From Alkalihalobacillus deserti (GTDB taxonomy: Bacteria > Bacillota > Bacilli > Bacillales > Bacillaceae_D), in contig NZ_JAJAFR010000004.1 of the NCBI RefSeq assembly GCF_020734105.1, positions 186,001-250,000 of the forward strand: a DNA stretch of 64,000 nt, in the 5' to 3' direction. Shown piece by piece: positions 49,866 to 58,896 of this stretch. Position numbers and translations under genes: made by a program. The notes under the pieces were generated by a model that did not search any database, was not told where the DNA came from, and saw only the letters and a list, made by a program, of their open reading frames with translations. Positions within the stretch are counted from its first letter, which is position 1; every line of letters begins with the position of its first letter.

Positions 49866-51152
49866 ATGAGGTCATATACGAAATCACAAGAAGCATTTTC
49901 AAAAGCTAAACCATTAATGCCAGGTGGTGTAAATAGCCCGGTTCGTGCATTTAAATCTGTGAAAATGGATCCTGTCTTCATGGAGCGCGGAGAAGGCGCA
50001 AACATCTATGACATTGATGGCAACAAATACATAGATTATGTATTGTCATGGGGTCCTCTTATTCTGGGACATGCCGATGAACAGGTGATTGCCGCTATAA
50101 AAGAAACGGCTGAAAAAGGAACAAGCTTTGGTGCACCAAGTGAACTCGAAACGAAACTAGCGGAACTTGTCATTGAGCGCGTACCGTCTATCGAAGTGGT
50201 TCGCATGGTTAACTCGGGTACAGAAGCAACAATGAGTGCACTTAGATTAGCAAGAGGCTATACCGGCCGCAACAAAATCTTAAAATTTGTCGGTTGTTAT
50301 CACGGGCACGGAGATTCACTGCTCATTAAAGCAGGATCTGGAGTGGCAACACTCGGACTGCCGGATAGTCCTGGTGTACCGGAATCAATCGCTCAAAACA
50401 CTTTAACCGTACCTTACAATGACATAGAAAGTGTACGGTATGCTTTTGAAAATTTTGGAGATGACCTTGCTGGTGTAATTGTTGAGCCAGTAGCTGGAAA
50501 CATGGGTGTTGTTCCACCTGAGTCAGGATTCCTTGAAGAGTTAAGACGAATCACGGAAGAAAACGGAACGCTCCTAATCTTTGATGAAGTCATGACGGGT
50601 TTCCGCGTGGGCTATAACTGTGCACAAGGGAAGTTTGGTGTGACACCTGACCTTACTTGTTTAGGAAAAGTAATCGGTGGAGGCTTACCGGTTGGCGCAT
50701 ATGGTGGTAAGCGTGAAATCATGGAGCAAATTGCCCCAGCTGGACCGATTTATCAAGCTGGAACCCTTTCTGGAAACCCACTTGCGATGACAGCTGGCTA
50801 TGAAACGCTATCACAGTTAACACCAGCTGATTATGAGCGCTTTGAAGTACTAGCAGAGCGTCTTGCAATGGGGCTTTCCGAAGCAGCAACTAAATATGAA
50901 GTTCCTCATTCGATTAATCGTGCAGGGTCAATGGTAGGCTTTTTCTTTACAGATGAAAAAGTCATAAACTTTGAAAAAGCATCGACAGCGAATTTGGATT
51001 TCTTCACACGTTACTTCCAAGAAATGCTCAACCAAGGCATCTCCCTTCCACCATCTCAATTTGAGGGAATGTTTTTATCAACAAAGCATACAGAAGAGCA
51101 TATCGACCAAACAATTGCTGCAGCTGAAGTTGCGTTTTCAAAGTTGAAATAA
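49866..51152 (+). CDS. hemL: Glutamate-1-semialdehyde 2,1-aminomutase
   Basis: A 428-residue PLP enzyme converting glutamate-1-semialdehyde to 5-aminolevulinate. Features: [18 protein letters not shown] at the N-terminus, the PLP segment [17 protein letters not shown], the aspartate in [14 protein letters not shown], and the PLP lysine in [20 protein letters not shown] 49866 follows AGAAGGGAG; a longer in-frame start inside hemB was rejected. It is the last gene of the hem operon. Confidence 0.97.
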   Translation: MRSYTKSQEAFSKAKPLMPGGVNSPVRAFKSVKMDPVFMERGEGANIYDIDGNKYIDYVLSWGPLILGHADEQVIAAIKETAEKGTSFGAPSELETKLAELVIERVPSIEVVRMVNSGTEATMSALRLARGYTGRNKILKFVGCYHGHGDSLLIKAGSGVATLGLPDSPGVPESIAQNTLTVPYNDIESVRYAFENFGDDLAGVIVEPVAGNMGVVPPESGFLEELRRITEENGTLLIFDEVMTGFRVGYNCAQGKFGVTPDLTCLGKVIGGGLPVGAYGGKREIMEQIAPAGPIYQAGTLSGNPLAMTAGYETLSQLTPADYERFEVLAERLAMGLSEAATKYEVPHSINRAGSMVGFFFTDEKVINFEKASTANLDFFTRYFQEMLNQGISLPPSQFEGMFLSTKHTEEHIDQTIAAAEVAFSKLK

Positions 51153-51161
51153 TAAATAGTT

Positions 51162-51200
51162 GCCTGGTATGAGTGATTTTACTCATACCAGGCTTTTTTT
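51162..51200 (+). terminator. Terminator of hemAXCDBL
   Basis: Perfect 13-bp arms GCCTGGTATGAGT (51162-51174) and ACTCATACCAGGC (51181-51193), then seven T. Confidence 0.94.
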
Positions 51201-51542
51201 GATGTGAAAAATATAGTTTAGCTGATTTTGACAGTGCTGGAGCCTAGTCGTTTAACGGCAGCTATGTAAGCACTTTATCGGATCGGGCGGCAACCCTTCA
51301 AGGTGGTGTTGAGATTTTCATTACGAATTTTTGAATATAACAGTGAATAGGCATAAATTGCGGTTTTAAATATGGTATCAGCGAAACTTTCAATGTAAAA
51401 AGCGTATTGTAAATTCCCATCGATCATCGAGCTAGAAAACCTTATCGTTTTTATAGTGAAGCCAAACAAATATAGAGCAAGCTGATCCCCATAAAAGTAA
51501 TGGAAGCTTATTAGAAAAATCTTTGCTTTTTTTCTTCCACTA
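51201..51542. other. Intergenic region between hemL and spoVID
   Basis: About 340 bases. A minus-strand open frame of 64 codons (51275-51469) exists, but it lacks a clear ribosome site or recognisable family. It could be an eroded gene end. Nothing else is recognised before the spoVID promoter. Confidence 0.4.
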
Positions 51543-51571
51543 GCATATTTCCAAACAACTTGTCATAGAGT
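51543..51571 (+). promoter_or_regulatory. Sigma-E promoter of spoVID
   Basis: -35 GCATATT (51543-51549) fits the sigma-E consensus KMATATT exactly. After 14 bp, -10 CATAGAGT (51564-51571) matches CATACANT at 6 of 7 defined bases. spoVID is a sigma-E gene in B. subtilis. Confidence 0.7.
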
Positions 51572-51631
51572 GATATTGTACTGACTATGAACGTAGCAGA
51601 AGTTAGAGATTATAATGAGGAGGAATGCAAC

Positions 51632-52906
51632 GTGACACAAGAACACCCGTCTAAGTTATCATTTTCGATTGAGGAATCGGTTTGGTTAAATAAAGGTCAA
51701 GAGGTAGAGGAGATTCTTGGAATGTCCTTAGAGCCAGAAATTGTGATTGAAGAAAAAGATCATCATGTTTATATCAAGGGTGGTTTACGTCTCGTTGGAG
51801 AATACCGTTCTTCCGGTAACGATACAGCAGTTGATGTAAATAGTGGTTCATTAGAAGAGCTAGTTTCTTTTCGCTCAGCTGAGGATATTAAGGTTTCTTC
51901 AGATGGAACAGGTGAGATCAAACATTTCTTTCCAATTGATGTGACGATTCCAATTAGTCGCATTCAGAATTTAGATGATGTGTATGTGCAAGTAGAGTCA
52001 TTTGATTACGATCTACCAGAAAAAAGTTGTATCCAATTAACCGCTGATATCAGCATTAGTGGTATGACACAACAGATTGACCAACCTGATAAACGAGTTG
52101 AAAAAAAAGAAAAAGTAGAAAAAGCAGAAGAAGCACCAAATAAACTTGAATCGGTGCCAACCGCGTTTTCATTTGAAGCAAGAAAACGTTCAGAACCGGA
52201 AGCACCAGCATCTACACGGTTACATGAACCAACACCGATTCCATTTCAAAGATCGAAGACAAATTACCAGCCTTTTTCTAGAGACTTGCCTCCTCAACAA
52301 CCACCAGCTATGCCGGTGGAAGAACCGAAATCAGAGGCGGTAACATCTCCTTCATCAAGATTCACTCAACCAGAACAGGAGGAACCAACATTGCCAACGA
52401 ATGAGTCGCCTTATGATGACACATTTGAGGAATCAGTAGAAACAGAAGAGCTTGAAGAAATAAGAGCCGAAGCAGAAGAACAAGAGGAAGCAGAAGAGGT
52501 TGAGGAGGTCGAGGACGTTGAGGACGACCTTGAAGCAGTCGAAGATGTTCCCGAAGAGGTTAGAGAAATTCCACTGGCTAAGCAGGAAACCAAAATTAAT
52601 ATAGCTCCTTTAAAACAAATGGCAACTCCAGCTGTTGTAAAAGAAAAAATTGATTCTGAAGAAGCTGATTCAAAGCCGCTGACACCTCGAGAAGAAAATG
52701 CACTTTACTTAACGAAGATGTTATCAAAAGGAGAAGAGAGATTTTCGAAATGGAGAATGTGTATTATTCAAGAAAATGAATCTTTAGATACGATTGCCGA
52801 CAGGTATAAAATCAGCACGAGTCAACTAGTAAGGATGAATAACTTGCAAGGGGAGCAAGTAGAAGAAGGTCAAATCCTTTATATACCTGTTAAGGTTGAA
52901 TCTTAA
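51632..52906 (+). CDS. spoVID: Spore coat morphogenetic protein SpoVID
   Basis: A 424-residue mother-cell protein that drives encasement of the spore by coat layers. The N-terminal domain (about 1-150) resembles B. subtilis SpoVID (KLSFSIEESVWLNKGQEVEE). A long low-complexity acidic middle follows, with Glu/Ala-rich repeats around residues 260-315. A C-terminal LysM domain (about 375-423) includes ENESLDTIADRYKISTSQLV. The homologue is longer (about 575), with the difference in the linker. GTG 51632 follows GAGGAGG; an upstream in-frame ATG at 51587 lacks a ribosome site. Confidence 0.92.
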   Translation: MTQEHPSKLSFSIEESVWLNKGQEVEEILGMSLEPEIVIEEKDHHVYIKGGLRLVGEYRSSGNDTAVDVNSGSLEELVSFRSAEDIKVSSDGTGEIKHFFPIDVTIPISRIQNLDDVYVQVESFDYDLPEKSCIQLTADISISGMTQQIDQPDKRVEKKEKVEKAEEAPNKLESVPTAFSFEARKRSEPEAPASTRLHEPTPIPFQRSKTNYQPFSRDLPPQQPPAMPVEEPKSEAVTSPSSRFTQPEQEEPTLPTNESPYDDTFEESVETEELEEIRAEAEEQEEAEEVEEVEDVEDDLEAVEDVPEEVREIPLAKQETKINIAPLKQMATPAVVKEKIDSEEADSKPLTPREENALYLTKMLSKGEERFSKWRMCIIQENESLDTIADRYKISTSQLVRMNNLQGEQVEEGQILYIPVKVES

Positions 52907-52920
52907 AAAGGAGAGCTCTT

Positions 52921-53832
52921 ATGGAATTGTTGGATTGGCTCAAGGGACAGTATCAGTGGCAAAAAGTGAAGTTTGTCAACGAAGCATTAATTGAAACTGA
53001 GTTAGGGCGAAAAAGGTTGCGCTACTGGTCAGATAAAGCGCTTCTTGATTGGCATATAGCATGGCGTGACAGTTGCAGTGTCACGCCATATATGATAGCC
53101 GACAGAATGATTAGAAACAAGGATCAAGAGGCTCAGATCGAATGGAAGGATGGTTGGGTCACGGTTCATGATGAAGTGGACTCAAGCTTCCGTCCTAATC
53201 CTTCGGAGAAAAAGATTGGCCGCATGATTGGGACCATGATTGATTACGGCATTCGAGCAAATGGAAACGTCCAACCAACCGAATTGAAAGAGCCACTCTT
53301 TCAACAAGTTCAAGAGTATCTGCCTTCATTTAAGGAAGAACAACAATCACTCATTCAATCTATGTTAAAGGAGTCAGAAGTTAGATTGACAAAGGCAAAG
53401 GCTTTAGAAGCGGGTTTGAAAGGTGTACCGTTCCCTTTACTCGATCCGGTGACATCAAGCGATCAAGCGAAAATGATTCACCAAGTTTTTATTTGGTTTG
53501 GGTCAATGGACTATCCAGAACGCGGTTATTATTCAATGCGTTCTTTTCTTGTAAACTGTCTAGATCGATTTGGAAAAGATTCGTTACATCAAATGCTATC
53601 TGAACTGTTAGAAAATGAATCCATGACTAGAGAGCAATCAATTCTTCTTTTAGCAGAATGTGTGAAGCCATACGAACTTGATCATCTTGTTCAAGTTTTA
53701 GCTGAGGATCCAACAAACACTCAACTAACGGAAACTATAGATCTCGTTTCAAAAGAATGGGAGCATTCCAAAGCACTTGTTCAAGAAATGAGTGCATTAA
53801 TTGATAAGAAAAAGAAGGTGGTTACCCTATGA
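52921..53832 (+). CDS. Uncharacterised protein in the spoVID-ysxE operon
   Basis: A 303-residue soluble protein with no family I recognise; B. subtilis has no gene at this place. It is rich in W and charged residues. The first ~100 residues (ALIETELGRKRLRYWSDKAL, then GWVTVHDEVD) loosely recall the N-lobe pattern of YsxE/CotS kinase-like proteins; the rest is predicted helical. AAAGGAGAG precedes ATG 52921, 14 bases after spoVID, and it overlaps ysxE by 4 bases, so all three are probably cotranscribed under sigma-E. A coat or encasement role is inferred from context only. Confidence 0.75.
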   Translation: MELLDWLKGQYQWQKVKFVNEALIETELGRKRLRYWSDKALLDWHIAWRDSCSVTPYMIADRMIRNKDQEAQIEWKDGWVTVHDEVDSSFRPNPSEKKIGRMIGTMIDYGIRANGNVQPTELKEPLFQQVQEYLPSFKEEQQSLIQSMLKESEVRLTKAKALEAGLKGVPFPLLDPVTSSDQAKMIHQVFIWFGSMDYPERGYYSMRSFLVNCLDRFGKDSLHQMLSELLENESMTREQSILLLAECVKPYELDHLVQVLAEDPTNTQLTETIDLVSKEWEHSKALVQEMSALIDKKKKVVTL

Positions 53833-54854
53833 TGCAAACTCAATCACCCTATGATTCTGTGCTTTTTTACTATGATTTGTATCCACAATCGATTGAAGAC
53901 CGCGGGAAAGTAAAAAAAGTAACGACAAACCAAGGCGTGTTTGCGTTAAAAGAAACAACGATGACGAAGGAGCACTCAGACGGCTTTATCCATGCGTTAC
54001 GGAGATTAACAAAACTAGGCTATAAACAAGCGGTTCCGATTCTACCAACGAAGTACGGAGAATATACGATCCACACCGGTACCCATACGTATTATCTCAT
54101 GCCGTGGATCGAGCCCCTAGAATACACAGCAAGAGAATCACAAGAACAAAAGCTTGCCTCGCAGCTCGGAGTGATCCATCGACTTACGGTTAAAACCCAA
54201 TCCTTTGTGAAGGAAAATGTCGAGGAATCGTATCAACAACTTCTTCGTCGTTGGGAAATGCGCAGGCTTGAATTGAATCGTTTTGCCGACCAAGCAGAAC
54301 AGAAAACATATATGTCACCTTTTGAACTAACATTTATCACCCATGCCCATATGCTAGATCAAATGGCAGAAACTGCAAAACACCATTTGATAAAGTGGTA
54401 TGAACTTTGCTTGGAAAAGAAAAAATACCGAACTGTGCTTTGTCACGGTCGTTTGAACCGCTCTCATACTTGTTTTACTCGAGATAACGAACCATTGCTG
54501 TTAAACTTTGAAAGAGCAGGTTTAGACACACCTTCAAGAGATATCGCCAGTTTTTGTCGATACAGCTTCCGTCATGCGTATTGGGTAGAAGAAGAAGTAC
54601 TGCAATGGTTTAATAGTTATGAACGACATCTTCCGCTTCTAGAGGAAGAAAAGCACCTAATCTGTGCTTATTTAAATTTCCCAGAGCCAATTGGCTTCGC
54701 GGTTGATGCTTACCTCGCAAACAAGGGAACGATGAGAGAGTATGAGCATGTCCAAAGACTTGAAAAACGCTTAACGTCAATGCGCAGAGTGCAGCGACTG
54801 ACGCAAAAACTGATTATTGTGCCAGATCCTGAACAAGCACAAACACAACAGTAG
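53829..54854 (+). CDS. ysxE: Spore coat-associated protein YsxE (CotS/kinase-like fold)
   Basis: A 341-residue protein of the YsxE/CotS family, which has an aminoglycoside-phosphotransferase-like fold. The N-lobe includes GVFALKETTMTKEH (candidate ATP-site lysine). The catalytic-loop position reads VLCHGRLNRSHTCF and the later metal-binding position LLNFERAGLDTP; the usual Asp residues are replaced (G/R and E), as in pseudokinases. In B. subtilis YsxE is made with SpoVID and needed for outer coat protein assembly. It overlaps the preceding unknown gene by 4 bases. Terminated at 54855-54888. Confidence 0.9.
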   Translation: MMQTQSPYDSVLFYYDLYPQSIEDRGKVKKVTTNQGVFALKETTMTKEHSDGFIHALRRLTKLGYKQAVPILPTKYGEYTIHTGTHTYYLMPWIEPLEYTARESQEQKLASQLGVIHRLTVKTQSFVKENVEESYQQLLRRWEMRRLELNRFADQAEQKTYMSPFELTFITHAHMLDQMAETAKHHLIKWYELCLEKKKYRTVLCHGRLNRSHTCFTRDNEPLLLNFERAGLDTPSRDIASFCRYSFRHAYWVEEEVLQWFNSYERHLPLLEEEKHLICAYLNFPEPIGFAVDAYLANKGTMREYEHVQRLEKRLTSMRRVQRLTQKLIIVPDPEQAQTQQ

Positions 54855-54888
54855 CGTTCTCTTTCTATTGAAAGAGGGCGTTTTTTTT
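54855..54888. terminator. Terminator after ysxE, possibly shared
   Basis: Arms CGTTCTCTTTC (54855-54865) and GAAAGAGGGCG (54870-54880) pair with G-T wobbles, then eight T. It ends the spoVID operon and abuts the stop of the minus-strand small gene. Confidence 0.88.
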
Positions 54889-54889
54889 A

Positions 54890-55093
54890 TTATAAAAGGC
54901 GAAGACTAATCGAAAGATACAGCACGATCATGATCGTTAGTAAGATGACATCAAACGTAGTTGGTAATAAAAGAGTACGTAATAACTGAAAACAAATGAG
55001 GGGAAGTAAGATTTGACCGAACACGGCCTTAATACGCAACCACCAACTTGGACGGTGATAAGGATTGTAAAAACGACGGAAGCGACGTTTCAT
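54890..55093 (-). CDS. Small basic membrane protein of unknown function
   Basis: A 67-residue protein with an arginine-rich N-terminus (MKRRFRRFYNPYHRPSWW) and two hydrophobic segments (VFGQILLPLICFQLL and FDVILLTIMIVLYLSISL). Its likely reality is supported by an excellent ribosome site on the minus strand, AGAGGAGGTG, placed before ATG 55093. It lies alone between ysxE and the valS leader. I recognise no family. Confidence 0.65.
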   Translation of the reverse strand: MKRRFRRFYNPYHRPSWWLRIKAVFGQILLPLICFQLLRTLLLPTTFDVILLTIMIVLYLSISLRLL

Positions 55094-55228
55094 CAGAGCA
55101 CCTCCTCTTTCTTTAAAACTATTCTCTTATAACGTATGTTAAGAACCTACTTGTTGTGCAAGCTCTTAGGTATCTGTTTATTTAAAATGAATAACGTATA
55201 TAAATATCAAAAATCGGTCATGCTCTTA

Positions 55229-55258
55229 TTGACGAATGAACCCGATTCGGAGTAGAAT
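55229..55258 (+). promoter_or_regulatory. Sigma-A promoter of the valS leader
   Basis: -35 TTGACG (55229-55234), 18 bp, -10 TAGAAT (55253-55258), just upstream of the T-box leader. Confidence 0.65.
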
Positions 55259-55267
55259 AAAACCACA

Positions 55268-55533
55268 ATAAACGAATGCATAGAATAGGAAGAGTAAAAT
55301 CGGAACCTTTAAGAGAGAGAAATCAATAGCTGAAAGATTTCTTAAGATGTACGATTTGAATGTCACCTAGGAGCTGCTTTGCTGAATGGTCTATGACTTT
55401 AGTAAGCTTAGCCGGACAACTGACCGTTATCAGTTTGAGTGTGTAACATGGTTTTTATTTGTGTTGCAAACAAAGGTGGTACCGCGAAAGTAACTCTCTT
55501 CGTCCTTTGGATGGAGGGGGTTTTTTTATATTT
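55268..55533 (+). ncRNA. T-box leader of valS (valine specifier)
   Basis: The T-box sequence AGGTGGTACCGCG is at 55474-55486. In Stem I the specifier region TGAATGTCACCTAGGAGC reads GTC (Val). The terminator arms CTCTCTTCGTCC (55494-55505) and GGATGGAGGGGG (55509-55520) pair with wobbles and are followed by a T-run. Uncharged tRNA-Val should allow readthrough into valS. Confidence 0.93.
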
Positions 55534-55549
55534 TAAGGAGGACCTAACA

Positions 55550-58195
55550 ATGAGTGATCAACAACAAACAACAATGCCAACGAAATACAATCCACAGGAA
55601 ACCGAAGCCAAATGGTATTCCTACTGGTTAGAAGGAAAATTTTTTGAAGCAAAAGGGGATGAAGCAAAACAACCCTATTCGATTGTGATTCCACCGCCAA
55701 ATGTAACAGGGAAACTACACTTAGGTCATGCTTGGGATACGACGCTTCAAGATATTTTAGCTCGTGTGAAACGGATGCAAGGGTACGATACCCTATGGTT
55801 ACCAGGTATGGACCATGCGGGCATTGCGACGCAAGCTAAAGTAGAAGGCAAGTTAAAAGAAGAGGGCTTAAGCCGCTATGATCTAGGACGAGAAAAATTC
55901 ATCGAAAAATCATGGGAATGGAAAGAAGAATATGCATCGTTCATTCGTAACCAATGGTCGAAAATGGGTCTTTCTCTTGATTACTCACGTGAGCGTTTCA
56001 CATTAGATGAAGGCTTGTCGAAAGCGGTTCGAGAAGTATTTGTTAAGCTTTATGAAAAAGGGTTAATTTATCGCGGTGAATACATCATTAACTGGGATCC
56101 GCAAACGAAAACAGCGCTTTCTGATATTGAAGTAATCTATCAAGATGTTCAAGGTGCGTTCTATCATATGAATTACCCTTTAACAGATGGTAGCGGTCAG
56201 ATAGAAGTTGCGACGACACGTCCAGAAACAATGCTCGGTGATACAGCCGTTGCCGTTCACCCAGAAGATGAGCGCTACAAGCATTTAATTGGTAAAACAG
56301 TCACTCTTCCAATCACAGGCCGAGAAATTCCAATCGTTGCCGATGACTATGTCGATATCGAATTTGGTTCTGGTGCTGTGAAAATTACACCAGCTCATGA
56401 TCCCAATGACTTTGAAATTGGAAATCGTCACAATCTAACTCGTATTCTCGTTATGAACGAAGACGGAACAATGAATGACAAAGCAGGCAAATACAACGGA
56501 ATGGATCGTTTTGAATGTCGTAAGCAGATTGTAAAAGACCTACAAGATGCCGGTGTTCTTTTCGAAATTGAAGATCATATGCATTCAGTCGGTCACTCTG
56601 AACGAAGTGGGGCAGTTGTGGAACCGTATCTTTCTACACAATGGTTTGTCAAAATGCAGCCACTAGCTGATCAAGCGATTGATCTACAAAAATCAGAAGA
56701 AAAGGTTAACTTCGTCCCAGACCGCTTTGAAAAAACGTATTTACGTTGGATGGAAAACATTAGAGACTGGTGTATTTCCAGACAATTATGGTGGGGACAC
56801 CGAATTCCAGCTTGGTACCATAAGGAAACGGGGGAAGTTTATGTTGGTCACGAAGCTCCAGAAGACGCAGAAAATTGGAACCAAGATAACGATGTTCTAG
56901 ATACTTGGTTCAGTTCAGCGCTTTGGCCGTTTTCAACAATGGGTTGGCCAGATGAATCTTCATCAGATTACGAGCGCTTCTATTCAACGAATGTTCTCGT
57001 AACTGGGTACGACATTATTTTCTTCTGGGTATCTCGCATGATATTCCAAGGACTCGAGTTCACAGGGAAAAGACCGTTTGATGACGTGCTGATTCATGGT
57101 CTCGTTCGTGATTCAGAAGGTAGGAAAATGAGCAAATCGCTTGGTAACGGCGTGGATCCAATGGATGTTATCGACAAATATGGAGCAGATTCATTGCGAT
57201 TCTTCTTATCTACCGGCAGTTCCCCGGGAAATGACCTGCGCTTTTACTGGGGAAAAGTCGAATCAACTTGGAATTTCGGAAATAAGATCTGGAATGCCTC
57301 TCGTTTTGCTTTAATGAACATGGAAGGCTTAACATACGAGGAAATTGATTTAACAGGTGAAAAGACGATTGCCGACAAGTGGATCTTAACCCGTCTTCAG
57401 GAAACAATCGCTGATGTGACGCGCTTAATTGACGCCTATGAGTTTGGTGAAGTTGGACGAGTGCTTTACAACTTCATTTGGGATGATCTCTGTGATTGGT
57501 ACATTGAAATGGCGAAACTACCATTATACGGCGAAGACGAAGCGGCAAAGAAAATGACAAGATCTGTCCTAGCTTACGTACTTGACCAGACGATGCGCCT
57601 TCTTCACCCAATGATGCCGTTTATTACCGAGGAAATTTGGCAGCATTTGCCGCATAAAGGCGAATCAATTACTGTAGCAGCATGGCCAGAGAAGAAAGAA
57701 GAGCTGATCTTCGGAGATGCTGTCGAAGATATGGAGATCTTAAAAGATATTATTCGTTCTGTTCGTAATACAAGAGCGGAGTTGAATGTTCCGATGAGCA
57801 AGCAAATCGAGCTTTTAGTTCGAGCAAAAGACGATAAAGTTCTATCCAAATTAACTCGTGGACAAAGCTATATTGAAAAATTTTGTAATCCAAGTAAGCT
57901 AACGATTGCTAAAGATGTGGCGACACCAGAAAAATCGATGTCACAAGTTTTATCCGGTGTGGAGTTATTCCTCCCATTAGCCGGTCTACTTGACCTTGAT
58001 GCTGAAATAGCTCGCCTTGAAAAAGAGCTTGAGAAGCTTAATAAAGAAGTAGAGCGCGTAGACAAGAAACTAGGTAACAAAGGCTTCATTGCAAAGGCTC
58101 CTGAAAACGTGATCGAAGAAGAAAAAGCGAAGCAAGCAGATTATATTTCGAAACGTGAAACGGTACAAGAACGGATCGCGGAGCTGAAGTCATAA
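55550..58195 (+). CDS. valS: Valyl-tRNA synthetase
   Basis: An 881-residue class Ia synthetase. It has the ATP-binding HIGH-type motif in [13 protein letters not shown] and the KMSKS motif in [16 protein letters not shown]1 editing domain (about residues 190-350) carries [19 protein letters not shown]. The C-terminal anticodon-binding domain ends with a coiled-coil arm ([20 protein letters not shown]). ATG 55550 follows AAGGAGG; upstream in-frame starts lie inside the T-box. It is followed by 21-bp repeats and a terminator. Confidence 0.97.
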   Translation: MSDQQQTTMPTKYNPQETEAKWYSYWLEGKFFEAKGDEAKQPYSIVIPPPNVTGKLHLGHAWDTTLQDILARVKRMQGYDTLWLPGMDHAGIATQAKVEGKLKEEGLSRYDLGREKFIEKSWEWKEEYASFIRNQWSKMGLSLDYSRERFTLDEGLSKAVREVFVKLYEKGLIYRGEYIINWDPQTKTALSDIEVIYQDVQGAFYHMNYPLTDGSGQIEVATTRPETMLGDTAVAVHPEDERYKHLIGKTVTLPITGREIPIVADDYVDIEFGSGAVKITPAHDPNDFEIGNRHNLTRILVMNEDGTMNDKAGKYNGMDRFECRKQIVKDLQDAGVLFEIEDHMHSVGHSERSGAVVEPYLSTQWFVKMQPLADQAIDLQKSEEKVNFVPDRFEKTYLRWMENIRDWCISRQLWWGHRIPAWYHKETGEVYVGHEAPEDAENWNQDNDVLDTWFSSALWPFSTMGWPDESSSDYERFYSTNVLVTGYDIIFFWVSRMIFQGLEFTGKRPFDDVLIHGLVRDSEGRKMSKSLGNGVDPMDVIDKYGADSLRFFLSTGSSPGNDLRFYWGKVESTWNFGNKIWNASRFALMNMEGLTYEEIDLTGEKTIADKWILTRLQETIADVTRLIDAYEFGEVGRVLYNFIWDDLCDWYIEMAKLPLYGEDEAAKKMTRSVLAYVLDQTMRLLHPMMPFITEEIWQHLPHKGESITVAAWPEKKEELIFGDAVEDMEILKDIIRSVRNTRAELNVPMSKQIELLVRAKDDKVLSKLTRGQSYIEKFCNPSKLTIAKDVATPEKSMSQVLSGVELFLPLAGLLDLDAEIARLEKELEKLNKEVERVDKKLGNKGFIAKAPENVIEEEKAKQADYISKRETVQERIAELKS

Positions 58196-58223
58196 ACCTG
58201 TGGATAAATCAGTGCTGAGTGAT

Positions 58224-58320
58224 AAGTTGCTAAAAAAAACGCTGAAGTTGCCAGAAAAAGTCCAAAAGTTGACGAATTAATAAAAAGCTGCTGAATTACG
58301 ATTCGAAGTTGCTAAAAAGA
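58224..58320. repeat. Second five-unit 21-bp-period repeat, core AAGTTGC
   Basis: Cores AAGTTGCT, AAGTTGCC, AAGTTGAC, AAGCTGCT and AAGTTGCT begin at 58224, 58245, 58266, 58285 and 58306. The spacing is 21, 21, 19 and 21 bases. Most are followed by A-rich tails. This is the same repeat type as at 43767-43865, with more divergence. It starts 28 bases after the valS stop and before its terminator, so it would be in the 3' untranslated part of the valS transcript. Confidence 0.8.
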
Positions 58321-58337
58321 AGACTTCATATAGGAGA

Positions 58338-58370
58338 AGAGACCTTACCGAGAAGTAGGGTCTCTTTTTA
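58338..58370 (+). terminator. Terminator after valS
   Basis: Arms AGAGACCTTA (58338-58347) and TAGGGTCTCT (58356-58365), one mismatch, then TTTTA. It lies downstream of the 21-bp repeats. Confidence 0.82.
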
Positions 58371-58896
58371 TGGAAATAAAATAAAAATTTCCAATTTACG
58401 CAACTAAAGACTAATTATGATCACTCTATGTTATAAGTGGGTAAAGACCTGCTTTGTTGGAGATATCTGCTATGGCGGAGCTTGGACAACAATTATTAAT
58501 AAGGAAGAATCTGCAATACGAGAATGTATGAAATTATATGGACACGGGTGTTTGTATAAAGTGAGAGTGAGCTAACAAATAAATTGATTTAAGAGAATGG
58601 ATGACGGTGTACACTAAAGAAGCCGTTGATGGGGAAACGACGATTATATTAGACGCTACCTCACATTAATTAAAGAAAATGAGAAAGATGAGATAGCCCA
58701 AAGGGTAGCTGTGGTCTGAATACGATCAATATAGCACAGAATAACAGATTTAAGAGGTTAGAGCTCATTTTTTACCTCTTTTCTCGTGCTTGGTATTTTC
58801 TAACAGGATATCAAGGTGAACAATCTCTTTCTTTCGACAAGATTCTAAGATAAAATTATAATTAGCTAGATAGAGTAGGTGATCAGGAGGTACGCA
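58371..58896. other. Intergenic region between valS and folC
   Basis: About 525 bases without a gene I can support. Short open stretches occur, for example about 58598-58669 (+), which reads as MTVYTKEAVDGETTIILDAT then a stop, but none has a start region plus ribosome site and useful length. It may contain eroded coding DNA. Confidence 0.4.

Noticed and set aside
51275..51469. 64-codon minus-strand open frame between hemL and spoVID
   Set aside because: It lacks a clear ribosome site and a recognised family. It may be an eroded gene end but cannot be supported as a gene.
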